64,000 nt of DNA from Roseicyclus marinus (lineage in GTDB: Bacteria > Pseudomonadota > Alphaproteobacteria > Rhodobacterales > Rhodobacteraceae): contig NZ_AP027266.1 in assembly GCF_036322625.1 (NCBI RefSeq), positions 437,001-501,000 of the forward strand, written 5' to 3'. The translations under genes and the position numbers were made by a program. Numbering within the stretch: the stretch's first letter is position 1; each line of letters begins with the position of its first letter. The notes under the pieces are model-generated. The model saw only the letters and a list, made by a program, of their open reading frames with translations, was not told the origin of the DNA and ran no database searches. This document shows positions 34,045-42,124 of this stretch, piece by piece.

Positions 34045-35034
34045 TTAGCCAAACCGGTCCTGCCATGTCGGCTTGGTGTCGCCCGGTGTGGCCGTGGCGG
34101 CATGGACGCCACGTGCGATGGCGCGGGCAAGGCAGAGCGCCGCCAGATGGCCGAGCATGAGCGGCACGCGCAACGGATCGGCCAAGGGGCGCGCGCCGGT
34201 GGCGGCGGCGAAGACGATGTCGCCATCCATGGGCGTGTGGCTGGGCCAGATCGCGCGGGCCATGCCGTCATGGGCGGCGATGGCCATGCGGGTCGCCTGT
34301 GCCTGTGTCAGGGCGGCATCGGTGGCGATGATGGCGATGGTGGTGTTGCGATCCTCGTGCCCCTTGACCGGGGGAATGGCCTGGGGGTCGAAGGCGGGGG
34401 CCATGCCAAGCCCGCCGAATTCGCCCGCCATCTCGAAAGGGGCGGCCCAGAAATGCGGGTTCTCGCCCATGGTCACGCGCCCCAGCGCGTTGACGGCGAC
34501 GAGCGCGCCGACGGTATACCCCTCCCACATCGCGGAGGCGGAGCCGAGACCGCCCTTGAGATCCGCGATGAGCGCGCCGGTGCCCGCGCCTTCTGAGCCC
34601 ATGGCAAAGGTATCGGCGGCATTGGCAAGCGCCTGGGCGCCGAGGCCTTTGTAGGGGTTTTCGGTCCAATCCTTGTCGCCGCCATTCAGGAGGTCGAAGA
34701 GGATCGCACCGGGGACGATGGGCACCGTCTGGGTGCCGACCGGAAAGCCGCGCCCCATTGCCCGCAGGGCATCGGCCACGCCCGAGGCTGCATCGAGGCC
34801 GAAGGCGGAGCCACCGGAGAGGACGAGGGCATCAGCCTCCTGCACCAGCTTGTCGGGGGCGAGGAGGTCGGTTTCCCGCGTGCCGGGCGCGCCGCCCATG
34901 ACATGGACGGCGGCGGTGAAGGGGCGGTCGCCCACCAGCACGGTCGCGCCGGTCTTGATCCTGTCGTCGCGCGCATTGCCCACGCGCAGGCCCGGCACAT
35001 CGGTGATCAGGTTTCGGGGGCCGGGACGGATCAT
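34045..35034 (-). CDS. P1-family peptidase (DmpA/NylC-type N-terminal nucleophile amidase)
   Basis: A 329-residue self-processing amidase or aminopeptidase. The fold markers are LITDVPGLRVGNA, VMGGAPGTRETDLL and LSGGSAFGLDAASGV. The likely autocleavage site is Asn230/Thr231 (GHEDRNTTIAIIATDA), as in nylon-oligomer hydrolase NylC; DmpA uses a Ser nucleophile. It would release a small amine or amino acid from an amide or beta-peptide. The ATG at 35034 overlaps the preceding gene (ATGA). It is the last gene of a nine-gene operon with a peptide-type ABC permease. Confidence 0.88.
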   Translation of the reverse strand: MIRPGPRNLITDVPGLRVGNARDDRIKTGATVLVGDRPFTAAVHVMGGAPGTRETDLLAPDKLVQEADALVLSGGSAFGLDAASGVADALRAMGRGFPVGTQTVPIVPGAILFDLLNGGDKDWTENPYKGLGAQALANAADTFAMGSEGAGTGALIADLKGGLGSASAMWEGYTVGALVAVNALGRVTMGENPHFWAAPFEMAGEFGGLGMAPAFDPQAIPPVKGHEDRNTTIAIIATDAALTQAQATRMAIAAHDGMARAIWPSHTPMDGDIVFAAATGARPLADPLRVPLMLGHLAALCLARAIARGVHAATATPGDTKPTWQDRFG

Positions 35035-35381
35035 GGCGCGGGCTGATCCGCGACCATGCGGGGCACATGCCCGCGCCATGTGCCCAGACAGGGCAGGGCG
35101 GGTGTATCGGGCAGGGGACAGTCGAGGTCCGGATAGGCGGCGGGCAAGATCAGGAGCAGCGTGTTCCACGCGGCCCCCGCCGCCGCGATTTCATCGGCCG
35201 TGTCGGGATCGAACCGGGCGCGCAGGCGCGTCGCGGGGCGGTCGCGGATGACCTCCACATGCTCGAGGTCCAGATCGGGGCCATGGTCGAGCAGATAGGC
35301 GTAAGCCGCAGGCTGGCCCGCGAACTGGCCCGCATGGACCACGATATCGCAGGGCAGATCGTGGCGGGTATAGCCCGTCAT
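35031..35381 (-). CDS. Hypothetical protein, 116 residues
   Basis: I do not recognise this protein. It is a small soluble protein with a hydrophobic GAAWNTLLLILPAAYPDLD centre and a C-terminal LPCLGTWRGHVPRM. It has no signal peptide or membrane helix. It is coupled by ATGA overlaps to both the SDR gene before it and the P1 peptidase gene after it, so it is surely translated and likely serves the same pathway. Confidence 0.7.
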   Translation of the reverse strand: MTGYTRHDLPCDIVVHAGQFAGQPAAYAYLLDHGPDLDLEHVEVIRDRPATRLRARFDPDTADEIAAAGAAWNTLLLILPAAYPDLDCPLPDTPALPCLGTWRGHVPRMVADQPAP

Positions 35382-36118
35382 ATGCAGCGGCCCCCATCGA
35401 CCTCCATCGCGACCCCGGTGATCATGGAGGCGGCATCGGAACACAGAAACGCCGCCGCCTCGCCCATGTCATCGGGGGTGGAGAAGCGGCCAAGCGGGAT
35501 GGTGGCCAGGAACTTGGCCCGCATTTCCGGCGTATCCTCGCCCATGAAGCTGCTCAGAAGCGGTGTTTCGCCCGCAACGGGGCAAAGCGCGTTGACGCGG
35601 ACGCCTGCGGGGGCAAGCTCGACCGCCATGGTCTTGGTCGCGGTGATCATCCAGCCCTTGGAGGCATTGTACCAGTTGAGGCGCGGACGGGGCGACAGCC
35701 CGGCGGTGGAGGCGATGTTGAGGATCGCGCCGCGGCCTGCCGCCTTCATCCCCGGCACGATTTCGCGCGCGGTCAGGTAGACGGATTTGGCGTTCACGGC
35801 GAGCACGCGGTCGAATTCTTCCTCGGTCACATCCTCCATCGGTTTGGGCAGATGGGTGATGCCCGCATTGTTCACGAGGATGTCGATCTTGCCCCATGCG
35901 TCGTGGGCCGCCTTGGCCATGGCGGCGACGGAGGGGCCGTTTGCCACGTCGACCGTGCAGGCGATGCCGCCGATTTCATGGGCGATGGCCTCGGCCGCGG
36001 CGGTGTTGATGTCGGCGACCATGACCTGCGCCCCTTCGCGGGCGAAGATGCGCGCGATGCCTGCGCCAAAGCCCGAGCCGGCGCCGGTGACGATGGCGGT
36101 TTTTCCGATGAGTCTCAT
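35378..36118 (-). CDS. Short-chain dehydrogenase/reductase
   Basis: A 246-residue SDR with TGAGSGFG (cofactor), NNAGI, the catalytic Ser in NIASTAG and Tyr/Lys in YNASKG. The aspartate in VADIN after the second strand suggests NAD(H) preference. The YNASKG motif with GETPLLSSFMGEDTPE suggests a 3-hydroxyacyl or hydroxy-acid dehydrogenase, but the substrate is unknown. It overlaps its neighbours by ATGA on both sides. Confidence 0.85.
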   Translation of the reverse strand: MRLIGKTAIVTGAGSGFGAGIARIFAREGAQVMVADINTAAAEAIAHEIGGIACTVDVANGPSVAAMAKAAHDAWGKIDILVNNAGITHLPKPMEDVTEEEFDRVLAVNAKSVYLTAREIVPGMKAAGRGAILNIASTAGLSPRPRLNWYNASKGWMITATKTMAVELAPAGVRVNALCPVAGETPLLSSFMGEDTPEMRAKFLATIPLGRFSTPDDMGEAAAFLCSDAASMITGVAMEVDGGRCI

Positions 36119-36525
36119 GATGTCTCCCTCAAGCGTTCGAGTGCCTGCCGCAGATCGTCGGGGATGGGCAGGGCGCGCCGCGCGCCAAGGTCGAAATGGA
36201 CCGAGACGTTTTCGGCTGTAAACACGGTCGCGCCATCCGAGAGGCGCGTCATCACATGGGCGAAGCGGGCGGATTTGGTGCCGACATGCAGGACGCGGCT
36301 GTCCATGCTGAGCACATCGCCCGCCAGCATCTCGGCCCGGTAATCGCATTCGAGCCGGGCGGCGACAAAGGAGCGTTGGGTGCTCGCCATGGTCGCGCGG
36401 TCAAGGCCGGCGAGACCCTGAAGGATGAACATCGCATCCGAAACCGCATCGACATAGGCCGCCACGTTCATGTGGCCGAGGATGTCGCAATCGCGGGCGG
36501 CGACGGGGCGGCAGAGCGTCTGCAT
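36115..36525 (-). CDS. Hotdog-fold thioesterase
   Basis: A 136-residue acyl-CoA thioesterase of the 4-hydroxybenzoyl-CoA thioesterase/YbgC-like group. It shows RDCDILGHMNVAAYVDAVSDAMF (active-site region) and RLECDYRAEMLAGDVLSMDSRV. It would release an acid from a CoA thioester in the operon's pathway. The ATG at 36525 follows the membrane-protein gene by 4 nt. Confidence 0.82.
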   Translation of the reverse strand: MQTLCRPVAARDCDILGHMNVAAYVDAVSDAMFILQGLAGLDRATMASTQRSFVAARLECDYRAEMLAGDVLSMDSRVLHVGTKSARFAHVMTRLSDGATVFTAENVSVHFDLGARRALPIPDDLRQALERLRETS

Positions 36526-36529
36526 CGCC

Positions 36530-37066
36530 TCAGGCCCGGGCAAGGTCGATGGCGCGGGCGCGGCGCATCGGCCAGAAGGCGAGAAGCGCGCCCAGGCCAC
36601 CCGCGACATAGCTGGCGTCATGCATGAAGCCCGCGCGCAGGAAATCGGCCCGGTCGATGCCTTGGGGAAGCGTCAGGACATCGTCGAGGATGCCTGTCGT
36701 CACGGCCGCGATGCCGCCGACAAGCCCCGCAAGGGCTGCAAAGGTGGCAAGGACAAGGACAAGGCCGATCGCCCCGATCCCTGCGGCAAGGTAGCTGCGG
36801 GCATTGGGCACGGTGAACAGGCCATAGAGAAAGGCGGGCAGCCCGACGAGCGCGCCCATCCACCAACTGGCCAGAACCCCGACCTGCGCCGCGCCCATGC
36901 GGGGGGCTGTGGTTTCGGGGATGCCGAATTGGGGGAATTTCACGCCCTCGAAATACTCCGGGCCGACCGAATAGCTGAGCTGGTTATGGAGCGCCCCGAA
37001 GATCGCCGCCGAAGCCGCGGCAAGGGCCATGAGCAGGAAGAAGGTGGGGAATTTGCCGAGCGGCAT
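36530..37066 (-). CDS. Hypothetical membrane protein
   Basis: A 178-residue protein with about four hydrophobic segments (about 8-27, 63-85, 92-118, 153-170). A soluble loop after the first contains HNQLSYSVGPEYFEGVKFPQFG. That segment is also seen in other uncharacterised alphaproteobacterial membrane proteins, as far as I recall. It has a GGAG ribosome site. It lies in the middle of the peptide/amide operon; role unknown. Confidence 0.72.
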   Translation of the reverse strand: MPLGKFPTFFLLMALAAASAAIFGALHNQLSYSVGPEYFEGVKFPQFGIPETTAPRMGAAQVGVLASWWMGALVGLPAFLYGLFTVPNARSYLAAGIGAIGLVLVLATFAALAGLVGGIAAVTTGILDDVLTLPQGIDRADFLRAGFMHDASYVAGGLGALLAFWPMRRARAIDLARA

Positions 37067-37125
37067 GGCGGCTCCGTCATCTGGTTGGGTGCAGCCTAGC
37101 GGCGGCTGCGGGGGGCGTAAATGGC

Positions 37126-38571
37126 TCAGCCGTGATGGGCGGCGACGGTCTTGAGGGTGGTGAAGGCGTAAAGCGCCTCGAACCCCTTTTCGCGGCCATG
37201 ACCCGACAGGCCCGTGCCGCCGAAGGGCAGTTCCACGCCGCCCGCAGCGCCGTAATTGTTGAGAAAGACCTGACCCGCGCGCAGCCGTTTGGCGAGCCGC
37301 ATCTGGCGGCCCCCGTCGCGCGACCAGATCGAGGCGACAAGGCCGTAAGCCGTGCCGTTGGCGATGCGGATCGCGTCCTCCTCATCCTCGAAGGGGAGGA
37401 TGATCTGTACGGGGCCGAAGATTTCCTCTTGCGCCAAGGCGTGATCGGGGCCGGGGCCTGCGATGAGGGCGGGCGCGATGTAATGCCCCCCCTCGGGCAG
37501 GTCGGGGGCCAATTGCCCGCGCGCGAGGATATGGGCGGGGTCGGCCATGGACAGGTAGCGTTCGACGATGCCCTTCTGGCGGGCCGAGATCAGGGGGCCG
37601 GTCCGCAGATCGGCCATTGCGGGGCCGGTCGTCAGCGCGCGATAGGCCTCGGCCATGCGGTCGCAGATCTCGGCATAGCGGGATTTTTCCACGAGGATGC
37701 GGGAGGAGGCGGAACAGGTTTGCCCCGCGTTCTGGATGCCCGCATTCACGAGGAAGGGAAGGGCGGCGTCGAGATCGGCATCGGCAAAGACCAGTTGCGG
37801 GGATTTGCCGCCCAGCTCCAGCGTGACCGGCACCACGTTTTCGGCCGCCGCCGCCTGCACCCGGCGACCCGTGGCGACCGACCCGGTGAAGGAGATGTGG
37901 TGGATGCCCGGATGGGCGGTGAGCGCCGCGCCTGCCTCGAGCCCCAGCCCCGGCACGACGTTCAGCGCGCCGGGGGGCAGGCCCGCCTGATGGGCCAGAT
38001 CGGCAAAGGCGAGCGCGGTCAGGCACGCCTCCTCGGCCGGTTTGAGGACGCAGGCATTGCCGGCGGCCAGCGCACCGCCGACCGAGCGCCCGATGATCTG
38101 CATCGGGTAGTTCCACGGCACGATATGGCCCGTCACCCCATGGGGTTCGCGGAGCGTGTAGACGGTGAAGCCGTTCTGGAAGGGGATGGTTTCGCCCATC
38201 AGCTTGTCGGCGGCGCCCGCGTAGAATTCGCAATAGCGGGCAAGGGCGATCACGTCGGCGCGGGCCTGGGTGAGGGGCTTGCCGACATCCGTCGCCTCCA
38301 TCACCGCCAGTTGGTCGATATGGTCGAGCACCAGCTGGCCGAGCCGGGCCAGGATGCGGCCACGCTCGAAGGCCGGTGTCGCGCCCCATGTGCCTGCGAG
38401 CGCCGTTTCGGCGGCGGTGACGGCGGCGTCGATATCGGCTGCGCCGCCACGGGCGATGCGCGCAACCTCGGACCCGGTGGAGGGGTCGATGACGGGCAGG
38501 GTTTCACCACTGGAGCAGGGCTGCCACTGGCCGCCGATGAACACGCGGGAAGGGTCGAACCAAGGTTTCAT
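37126..38571 (-). CDS. NAD-dependent aldehyde dehydrogenase
   Basis: A 481-residue aldehyde dehydrogenase. The key residues are Asn153 (VPWNYP), Glu252 (LELGGKSP) and the nucleophile Cys286 (NAGQTCSASSR). The FTGS cofactor segment is present. Close relatives include betaine-aldehyde and gamma-aminobutyraldehyde dehydrogenases. It overlaps the ABC ATPase gene by ATGA, and may oxidise an aminoaldehyde derived from the imported substrate. Confidence 0.9.
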   Translation of the reverse strand: MKPWFDPSRVFIGGQWQPCSSGETLPVIDPSTGSEVARIARGGAADIDAAVTAAETALAGTWGATPAFERGRILARLGQLVLDHIDQLAVMEATDVGKPLTQARADVIALARYCEFYAGAADKLMGETIPFQNGFTVYTLREPHGVTGHIVPWNYPMQIIGRSVGGALAAGNACVLKPAEEACLTALAFADLAHQAGLPPGALNVVPGLGLEAGAALTAHPGIHHISFTGSVATGRRVQAAAAENVVPVTLELGGKSPQLVFADADLDAALPFLVNAGIQNAGQTCSASSRILVEKSRYAEICDRMAEAYRALTTGPAMADLRTGPLISARQKGIVERYLSMADPAHILARGQLAPDLPEGGHYIAPALIAGPGPDHALAQEEIFGPVQIILPFEDEEDAIRIANGTAYGLVASIWSRDGGRQMRLAKRLRAGQVFLNNYGAAGGVELPFGGTGLSGHGREKGFEALYAFTTLKTVAAHHG

Positions 38572-40145
38572 GCGGAAAGCTCCGTCTGTGGGGGCAGCCG
38601 TGGTGCGGCGGCAAGCAATTGGCGGGTATAGGGATGCGTGGGGCTGTCGAAAACGGTGCCGGTCGGACCCTCTTCGACGATTTCTCCTGCCTGCATCACC
38701 AGCACCCGGTCGGTGATGGCCCGGACCACGGTCAGGTCATGGGAGATGAAGAGATAAGAGAGACCGAATTGCCCCTGCAACCCTGCCAGAAGATCGAGGA
38801 TGCGGGCACGGACCGACACATCGAGCGCCGAAACGGCTTCGTCGAGGATCAGGATTTTCGGCCTTGTGATCAGGGCGCGGGCGATGGCGATGCGCTGGCG
38901 CTGACCGCCCGAGAATTCATGGGGGTATTTGTCCATGTCGTCGGGCGAGAGCTGGACGGCGCGCAGCGCTTCGGCGACGCGGGCGCGGCGGTCCGCGCCT
39001 TTGGGCGCGTCGGGCAGCAGGTGAAAGGGTTCGGCCACGATGCGGTCGACCCGCCAGCGGGGATTGAAGCTGCCGTAAGGGTCCTGGAACACGACCTGGA
39101 CGCCTGCGCGCGTTCCGTCGGGCATACGGGGCAGGATCGACTGGCCGAAGATGCGGATATCGCCGCCCTGCACCGGGTCGAGCCCCAGAAGCGCACGGGT
39201 GAGGGTCGATTTCCCGCATCCCGATTCGCCCACAAGGCCGAGGCTTTCACCCCGGTGGAGGGTGAAGCTCACGTCGCGGACGGCGGTCACGGGCGGGCCG
39301 CGCCGGAACAGCTGTCGCGGGCCGGGATAGAGCCGGTGGAGGTGTTCGACCACCAGAAGCGGCTCGGGCGCGGGCTGCGGCTGGCGCTCGGGCGCATGGG
39401 AGGAGGCGGCAAAGAGGGCTGCGGTATAGGGATGGCGGCGTTCTGCCAGAACCTGCGCGGTCGGGCCCTGTTCGACGATCTCTCCGGCCTGCATCACGGC
39501 GATGCTGTCGGCCATGTCGGCCACCACGGCAAGATCATGGGTGATCAGGAGCAGCGACAGCCCATCCTCGGCCACGAGGGTCTTGAGCAGGTCGAGGATC
39601 TGGGCCTGTGTCGTGACATCGAGCGCGGTCGTGGGTTCATCTGCGATCAGGAGCTGTGGGTTCAGCGCGATGGCCGCCGCGATGCAGACGCGCTGGCGCT
39701 GGCCACCCGACAATTCATGCGGGTAACGGTCAAGGTCGATCCGCGACAGGCCCACCCGGTCGAGCCGGTCGCGGGCGATCCTGCGCGCCTCGGCCCCGGT
39801 GGCGCGGCCATGGATCACCAGCGTTTCGGCCACTTGCGCGCCGATGCTCTGCACCGGGTTCAGCGCGGTCATCGGCTCCTGAAAGATCATGCCGATCCGG
39901 TTGCCCCGGACCTGGCAAAGTGCTGCTTCGGGCAGGGTCAGGAGGTCTTGTCCGTCGAGCAGCGCTGCACCCGTGGTCTGCGCGCCTTGGGGCAAGAGGC
40001 CCATGAGCGCCAGGGCCGTCATGGATTTTCCCGAACCCGATTCGCCGACAAGGCCCATGATCTCGCCCGGCGCGATGCCGAGCGTGACATTGCGCAGGAT
40101 CGGGGTGCCGTGGATGGACAGCGACAGGCGGTCGATCGCGATCAT
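38568..40145 (-). CDS. Fused double ABC ATPase (DppD-DppF type)
   Basis: A 525-residue protein with two ATPase domains: GESGSGKS / LSGGQRQR / LLIADEPT in the first half and GESGCGKS / FSGGQRQR / ILILDEAV in the second. Both carry the C-terminal oligopeptide motif (HPYTAALF and HPYTRQLL). The pattern is that of Opp/Dpp/glutathione (GsiA-like) importers with both ATPases in one chain. It lies after two Dpp-type permease genes and before the aldehyde dehydrogenase gene. Confidence 0.93.
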   Translation of the reverse strand: MIAIDRLSLSIHGTPILRNVTLGIAPGEIMGLVGESGSGKSMTALALMGLLPQGAQTTGAALLDGQDLLTLPEAALCQVRGNRIGMIFQEPMTALNPVQSIGAQVAETLVIHGRATGAEARRIARDRLDRVGLSRIDLDRYPHELSGGQRQRVCIAAAIALNPQLLIADEPTTALDVTTQAQILDLLKTLVAEDGLSLLLITHDLAVVADMADSIAVMQAGEIVEQGPTAQVLAERRHPYTAALFAASSHAPERQPQPAPEPLLVVEHLHRLYPGPRQLFRRGPPVTAVRDVSFTLHRGESLGLVGESGCGKSTLTRALLGLDPVQGGDIRIFGQSILPRMPDGTRAGVQVVFQDPYGSFNPRWRVDRIVAEPFHLLPDAPKGADRRARVAEALRAVQLSPDDMDKYPHEFSGGQRQRIAIARALITRPKILILDEAVSALDVSVRARILDLLAGLQGQFGLSYLFISHDLTVVRAITDRVLVMQAGEIVEEGPTGTVFDSPTHPYTRQLLAAAPRLPPQTELSA

Positions 40146-40150
40146 GGCGT

Positions 40151-40206
40151 GCCCCCGAATTTTCGTACGAAAATTCGGGGGCAGTGATTTTTCGTACGAA
40201 AAATCA
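40151..40206. repeat. Two tandem perfect palindromes sharing TTTTCGTACGAAAA
   Basis: The first is 32 bp (40151-40182; arm GCCCCCGAATTTTCGT). The second is 22 bp (40185-40206; arm TGATTTTTCGT). Both are perfect and centred on CGTACG. They lie between the permease and ATPase genes of one operon, and the second one overlaps the permease stop codon. They would form two adjacent mRNA hairpins. Confidence 0.9.
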
Positions 40207-41028
40207 TGCCCGCCCCCGGCGCAGCCGCGGGTCGAGCGCATCGCGCAACCCGTCGCCCATCAGGTTCAGCCCCAGCACCATGCCGACGATGGCCAGCCCC
40301 GGCAGCACTGCCAGCATCGGGTTGGTGTAGATCATCGTCTGCGCCTCCGACAGCATCCGGCCCCAGCTGGGCGTGGGCGGCTGCGCGCCAAGCCCCACGT
40401 AGGACAGCGCCGCCTCGGCCAGGATCCCGAGCGAGAACTGGATCGTGGCCTGAACGATCAGGAGGTTCAGGATATTGGGCAAGATATGTTCGGCGCTGAT
40501 GCGGATGCGCCCCTTGCCCGCCGTCTGGGCCGCGCGGATGAAATCGCGCGTCCAGATCGGCAGGGCCGCGCCACGCGCGACACGGGCAAAGACGGGGATG
40601 TTGAAGATGCCGATGGCAAGGATCGCATTGGTGGCCGACGGGCCGTACCGCGCCGTGATCAGGATGGCGATGACGAGCGAGGGAAAGGCAAAGATCAGGT
40701 CATTGCCGCGCATGATGATCTCGTCCAGCCAGCCGCCCCGGTTCGCGGCGGCGGCAAGCCCCAGTGGCACGCCAAGGCAGACCCCGATCCCCACGGCCAG
40801 AACCGCCACCGCGATGGAGGTCTGCGCCCCCACCATCAGCATCGACAGCATGTCGCGCCCCAGATGGTCCGTGCCCAAGAGATGCGCGCCCGAGGGCGGT
40901 TGCAGGCGGCTGGCGATGGCGACCCCGTCGATGGCATGGGGCACCCAGAACAGCGACACGAGCGCGGCCGACAGGAACAGGCCAGACAGGGCCGCGCCAA
41001 GGATCAGGGCAAGGGGCAACCTTGTCAT
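40204..41028 (-). CDS. Oligopeptide-type ABC permease (DppC)
   Basis: A 274-residue permease with the DppC hallmark LLGTDHLGRDMLSMLMVGAQTSI and the ATPase-contact loop REYIRAAQTAGKG-like RDFIRAAQTAGKGRIRISAEHILPN. There are about six membrane segments. The ATG at 41028 overlaps the DppB gene end; a longer in-frame start at 41067 would lie inside it. It is part of an importer whose binding protein is not encoded nearby. Confidence 0.92.
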   Translation of the reverse strand: MTRLPLALILGAALSGLFLSAALVSLFWVPHAIDGVAIASRLQPPSGAHLLGTDHLGRDMLSMLMVGAQTSIAVAVLAVGIGVCLGVPLGLAAAANRGGWLDEIIMRGNDLIFAFPSLVIAILITARYGPSATNAILAIGIFNIPVFARVARGAALPIWTRDFIRAAQTAGKGRIRISAEHILPNILNLLIVQATIQFSLGILAEAALSYVGLGAQPPTPSWGRMLSEAQTMIYTNPMLAVLPGLAIVGMVLGLNLMGDGLRDALDPRLRRGRA

Positions 41029-41032
41029 TCGC

Positions 41033-41974
41033 CTATCCCCGACGCAGGCGCGGATCGACCAGCGCATAGGTCAGATCGACCAGAAAGGTCACGAGGATCA
41101 CGGCAAAGACCAGAAGCATCGTGACCGATTCCACCACGATCAGGTCGCGCTGGGTGATGCCCTGAAAGATCAGCCGCCCCAGACCGGGGAGGAAGAAGAC
41201 ATTCTCGATGATGATCGCGCCCGCGATGAGAAAGGAGAATTGCAGCCCGATGATGGTCAGGACCGGGATCAGCGCATTCCGAAGCGCATGGCGGCGGATG
41301 GCCTGGCCGCGCGTGAGGCCCTTGGCGCGGGCGGTGCGGATGTAATCCTGATCCAGCGTATCAAGGAGCGCCGAGCGCATGACCCGCGCGAGGATCGAGG
41401 CTTGGGGCAGGGCAAGGGCGATGGCGGGCAGGGTCAGCGCCTTGATCGCGGCCAAAGGGTCAGACCAGCCCGGAAAGCCCCCCGCCGAGAACCAGCGCAG
41501 CGTGACGGCGAACAAGAGCACGAGCAGCATGGCGAACCAGAAATTCGGGATGGCGATGCCCAGTTGCGTGGCCCCCATGATTCCGTGATCGGCCCATGTG
41601 CCCCGGCGCGCGGCGGCGATCATGCCCACGGGAAAAGCGATGAGGGTCGAGAGGGTCAGCGCATAGATCGCAAGCGGCAGCGACACCCCGATACGGTCGA
41701 CCACCAGATCGGCGACCGGCACGCGGTAGGTATAGGAAGTTCCGAAATCCCCCGTGACCATGCCCCCCACCCAGTCGAGATAGCGCGCGACCGGCGAACC
41801 GGTCAGGCCAAGCTCGGCACGCAGCGCAGCAAGGTTTTCGGGCGTCGCGTTCAGCCCCATCATGTAGGAGGCGGGATCGCCGGGAATGACCTCGATCAGG
41901 GCGAATATCACCACGCTCGCCACGATCAGGCTGAGGCCGAGGGACAGGGCACGGGTGAGAAGGTATCGAACCAT
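41033..41974 (-). CDS. Oligopeptide-type ABC permease (DppB)
   Basis: A 313-residue permease with the DppB N-terminal pattern (RALSLGLSLIVASVVIFALIEVIPGDPA) and the loop RTARAKGLTRGQAIRRHALRNALIPVLT. It is the first gene of the minus-strand operon running to 34045. No peptide-binding-protein gene precedes it. Upstream is the divergent ethylmalonyl-CoA mutase gene. Confidence 0.92.
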   Translation of the reverse strand: MVRYLLTRALSLGLSLIVASVVIFALIEVIPGDPASYMMGLNATPENLAALRAELGLTGSPVARYLDWVGGMVTGDFGTSYTYRVPVADLVVDRIGVSLPLAIYALTLSTLIAFPVGMIAAARRGTWADHGIMGATQLGIAIPNFWFAMLLVLLFAVTLRWFSAGGFPGWSDPLAAIKALTLPAIALALPQASILARVMRSALLDTLDQDYIRTARAKGLTRGQAIRRHALRNALIPVLTIIGLQFSFLIAGAIIIENVFFLPGLGRLIFQGITQRDLIVVESVTMLLVFAVILVTFLVDLTYALVDPRLRRG

Positions 41975-42048
41975 GGGGGCACGCTACTGCGCGTCGATCC
42001 CTTGGGCCAGAGGGCAGTTGCAGGGTCCTCGTGCCGCATCGCAGCGAA

Positions 42049-42078
42049 TTGACAGGGTCACAATATTCTCAATATACA
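42049..42078 (+). promoter_or_regulatory. Probable sigma-70-type promoter of ecm
   Basis: TTGACA at 42049-42054 and TATACA at 42073-42078, 18 bp apart, 47 nt before the mutase start. The -35 box is a perfect consensus. Confidence 0.65.
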
Positions 42079-42124
42079 CGCCCTGACGAAATCTTATTGC
42101 CGAATTGACGACAGGAGCCTGCCC

